The position numbers and the translations under genes are program-made. A stretch of 7,161 nucleotides of DNA from Fischerella sp. (GTDB lineage Bacteria; Cyanobacteriota; Cyanobacteriia; Cyanobacteriales; Nostocaceae). The stretch covers positions 1-7,161 of the forward strand of contig JANZYY010000255.1 in the NCBI GenBank assembly GCA_026419705.1, read 5' to 3'. The first letter of the stretch is position 1, and every line of letters begins with the position of its first letter. Under the pieces are notes generated by a model. The model was not told where the DNA came from. It saw only the letters and a list, made by a program, of their open reading frames with translations, and searched no databases. Positions 6,711 through 7,161 of this stretch are shown one piece after another.

Positions 6711-7161
6711 AAAAACAGGGGATTAGAGCTTAATCAGGACAAAACCAGAATTGTAAATGTTGAAGACGGTTTCAATTTCCTCGGATTCAATCTCAGACAA
6801 TACAAAGGTAAATGTTTAACTAAGCCTCAAAAGGAAAAAGTTCTAGCCAAACTCAAAGAAATTAGAGAATGGCTGAAAAATAATCCTCACCTATCTCCTG
6901 AAGCTGTAATAGCTAAACTTAACCCACTAATTCTAGGAAGGGGTAACTACTACAGATTTGGGGTCAGTAAAGAAGTCTTCTCATACTTTGATTATCAAGT
7001 ATGGAAAGCGCTGTATAGATGGGCGTTAAGAAGACATCTTAAAAGAAGAAAAAAATGGGTACGAAGAAAATATTTTCATCGCCCAATCAAAGGTGGTTGG
7101 AAATTTTTTGCCCACGTACAAGACACAAAAGGTAAATCGAAAAAGATTTACATTGTTAAGC
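6711..7161 (+). pseudogene. Group II intron reverse transcriptase/maturase, 5'-truncated fragment
   Basis: The frame is open to the window edge and codes for 150 residues of the C-terminal part of an intron-encoded protein. It starts KNRGLELNQDKTRI, the end of the reverse transcriptase domain, followed by FNFLGFNLRQYKGK. The maturase-specific X domain follows, with LNPLILGRGNYYRFGVSKE, then WKALYRWALRRH, a basic stretch (KRRKKWVRRKYF) and GGWKFFAHV. The X domain normally binds the intron RNA and promotes splicing. The fingers and the palm with the YADD catalytic motif are missing, because the gene stops abruptly at the IS6 terminus. The frame stays open backward into the IS only to 6684 (stop TAA 6681-6683), and I see no usable start codon. 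The real C terminus and intron domains V-VI would lie beyond 7161. It is non-functional as it stands. Confidence 0.9.

Overview
The window looks cyanobacterial, most likely from a filamentous natural-product producer. The evidence is five copies of the HIP1 octamer GCGATCGC within the first 4.5 kb, a non-ribosomal peptide synthetase (NRPS) with cyanobacterial-style motifs, and a dense pile of IS and group II intron remnants. The exact genus cannot be read from the sequence.

Layout. Positions 1-3205 (+) hold the 3' part of an NRPS gene that enters from outside the window. In order it contains the tail of a condensation domain, a complete adenylation domain, a peptidyl carrier protein and a terminal NAD(P)H-dependent thioester reductase domain. 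One nucleotide later, 3207-4493 (+) encodes a 428-residue major facilitator superfamily exporter. The two genes read as the end of a biosynthetic operon: the synthetase makes a peptide and releases it reductively as an aldehyde or alcohol, and the transporter probably exports it or gives self-protection.

Only 28 bp after the transporter stop codon the sequence changes character. Positions 4522-6710 are an IS6-family element (minus strand) with 16-bp inverted ends. Its transposase gene is broken twice: by a 2-nt loss in an AT run, and by insertion of a second element. The second element, 4984-6334, is a 1351-bp IS4-family insertion with 15-bp perfect ends and a perfect 9-bp target duplication (GTCAATAGT). 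Its own transposase (5004-6074, minus) keeps the DDE and YREK residues, but a 13-bp tandem duplication has cut off the natural N terminus.

Right of the IS6 element, 6711-7161 (+) carries the C-terminal part of a group II intron reverse transcriptase/maturase (end of the RT domain plus the maturase X domain). It is decapitated exactly at the IS boundary. The IS6 element has no target duplication, and the sequences on its two sides are unrelated. The junction therefore looks like an IS6-mediated rearrangement that put an intron fragment directly downstream of the NRPS operon. No tRNA, rRNA or CRISPR array was seen.
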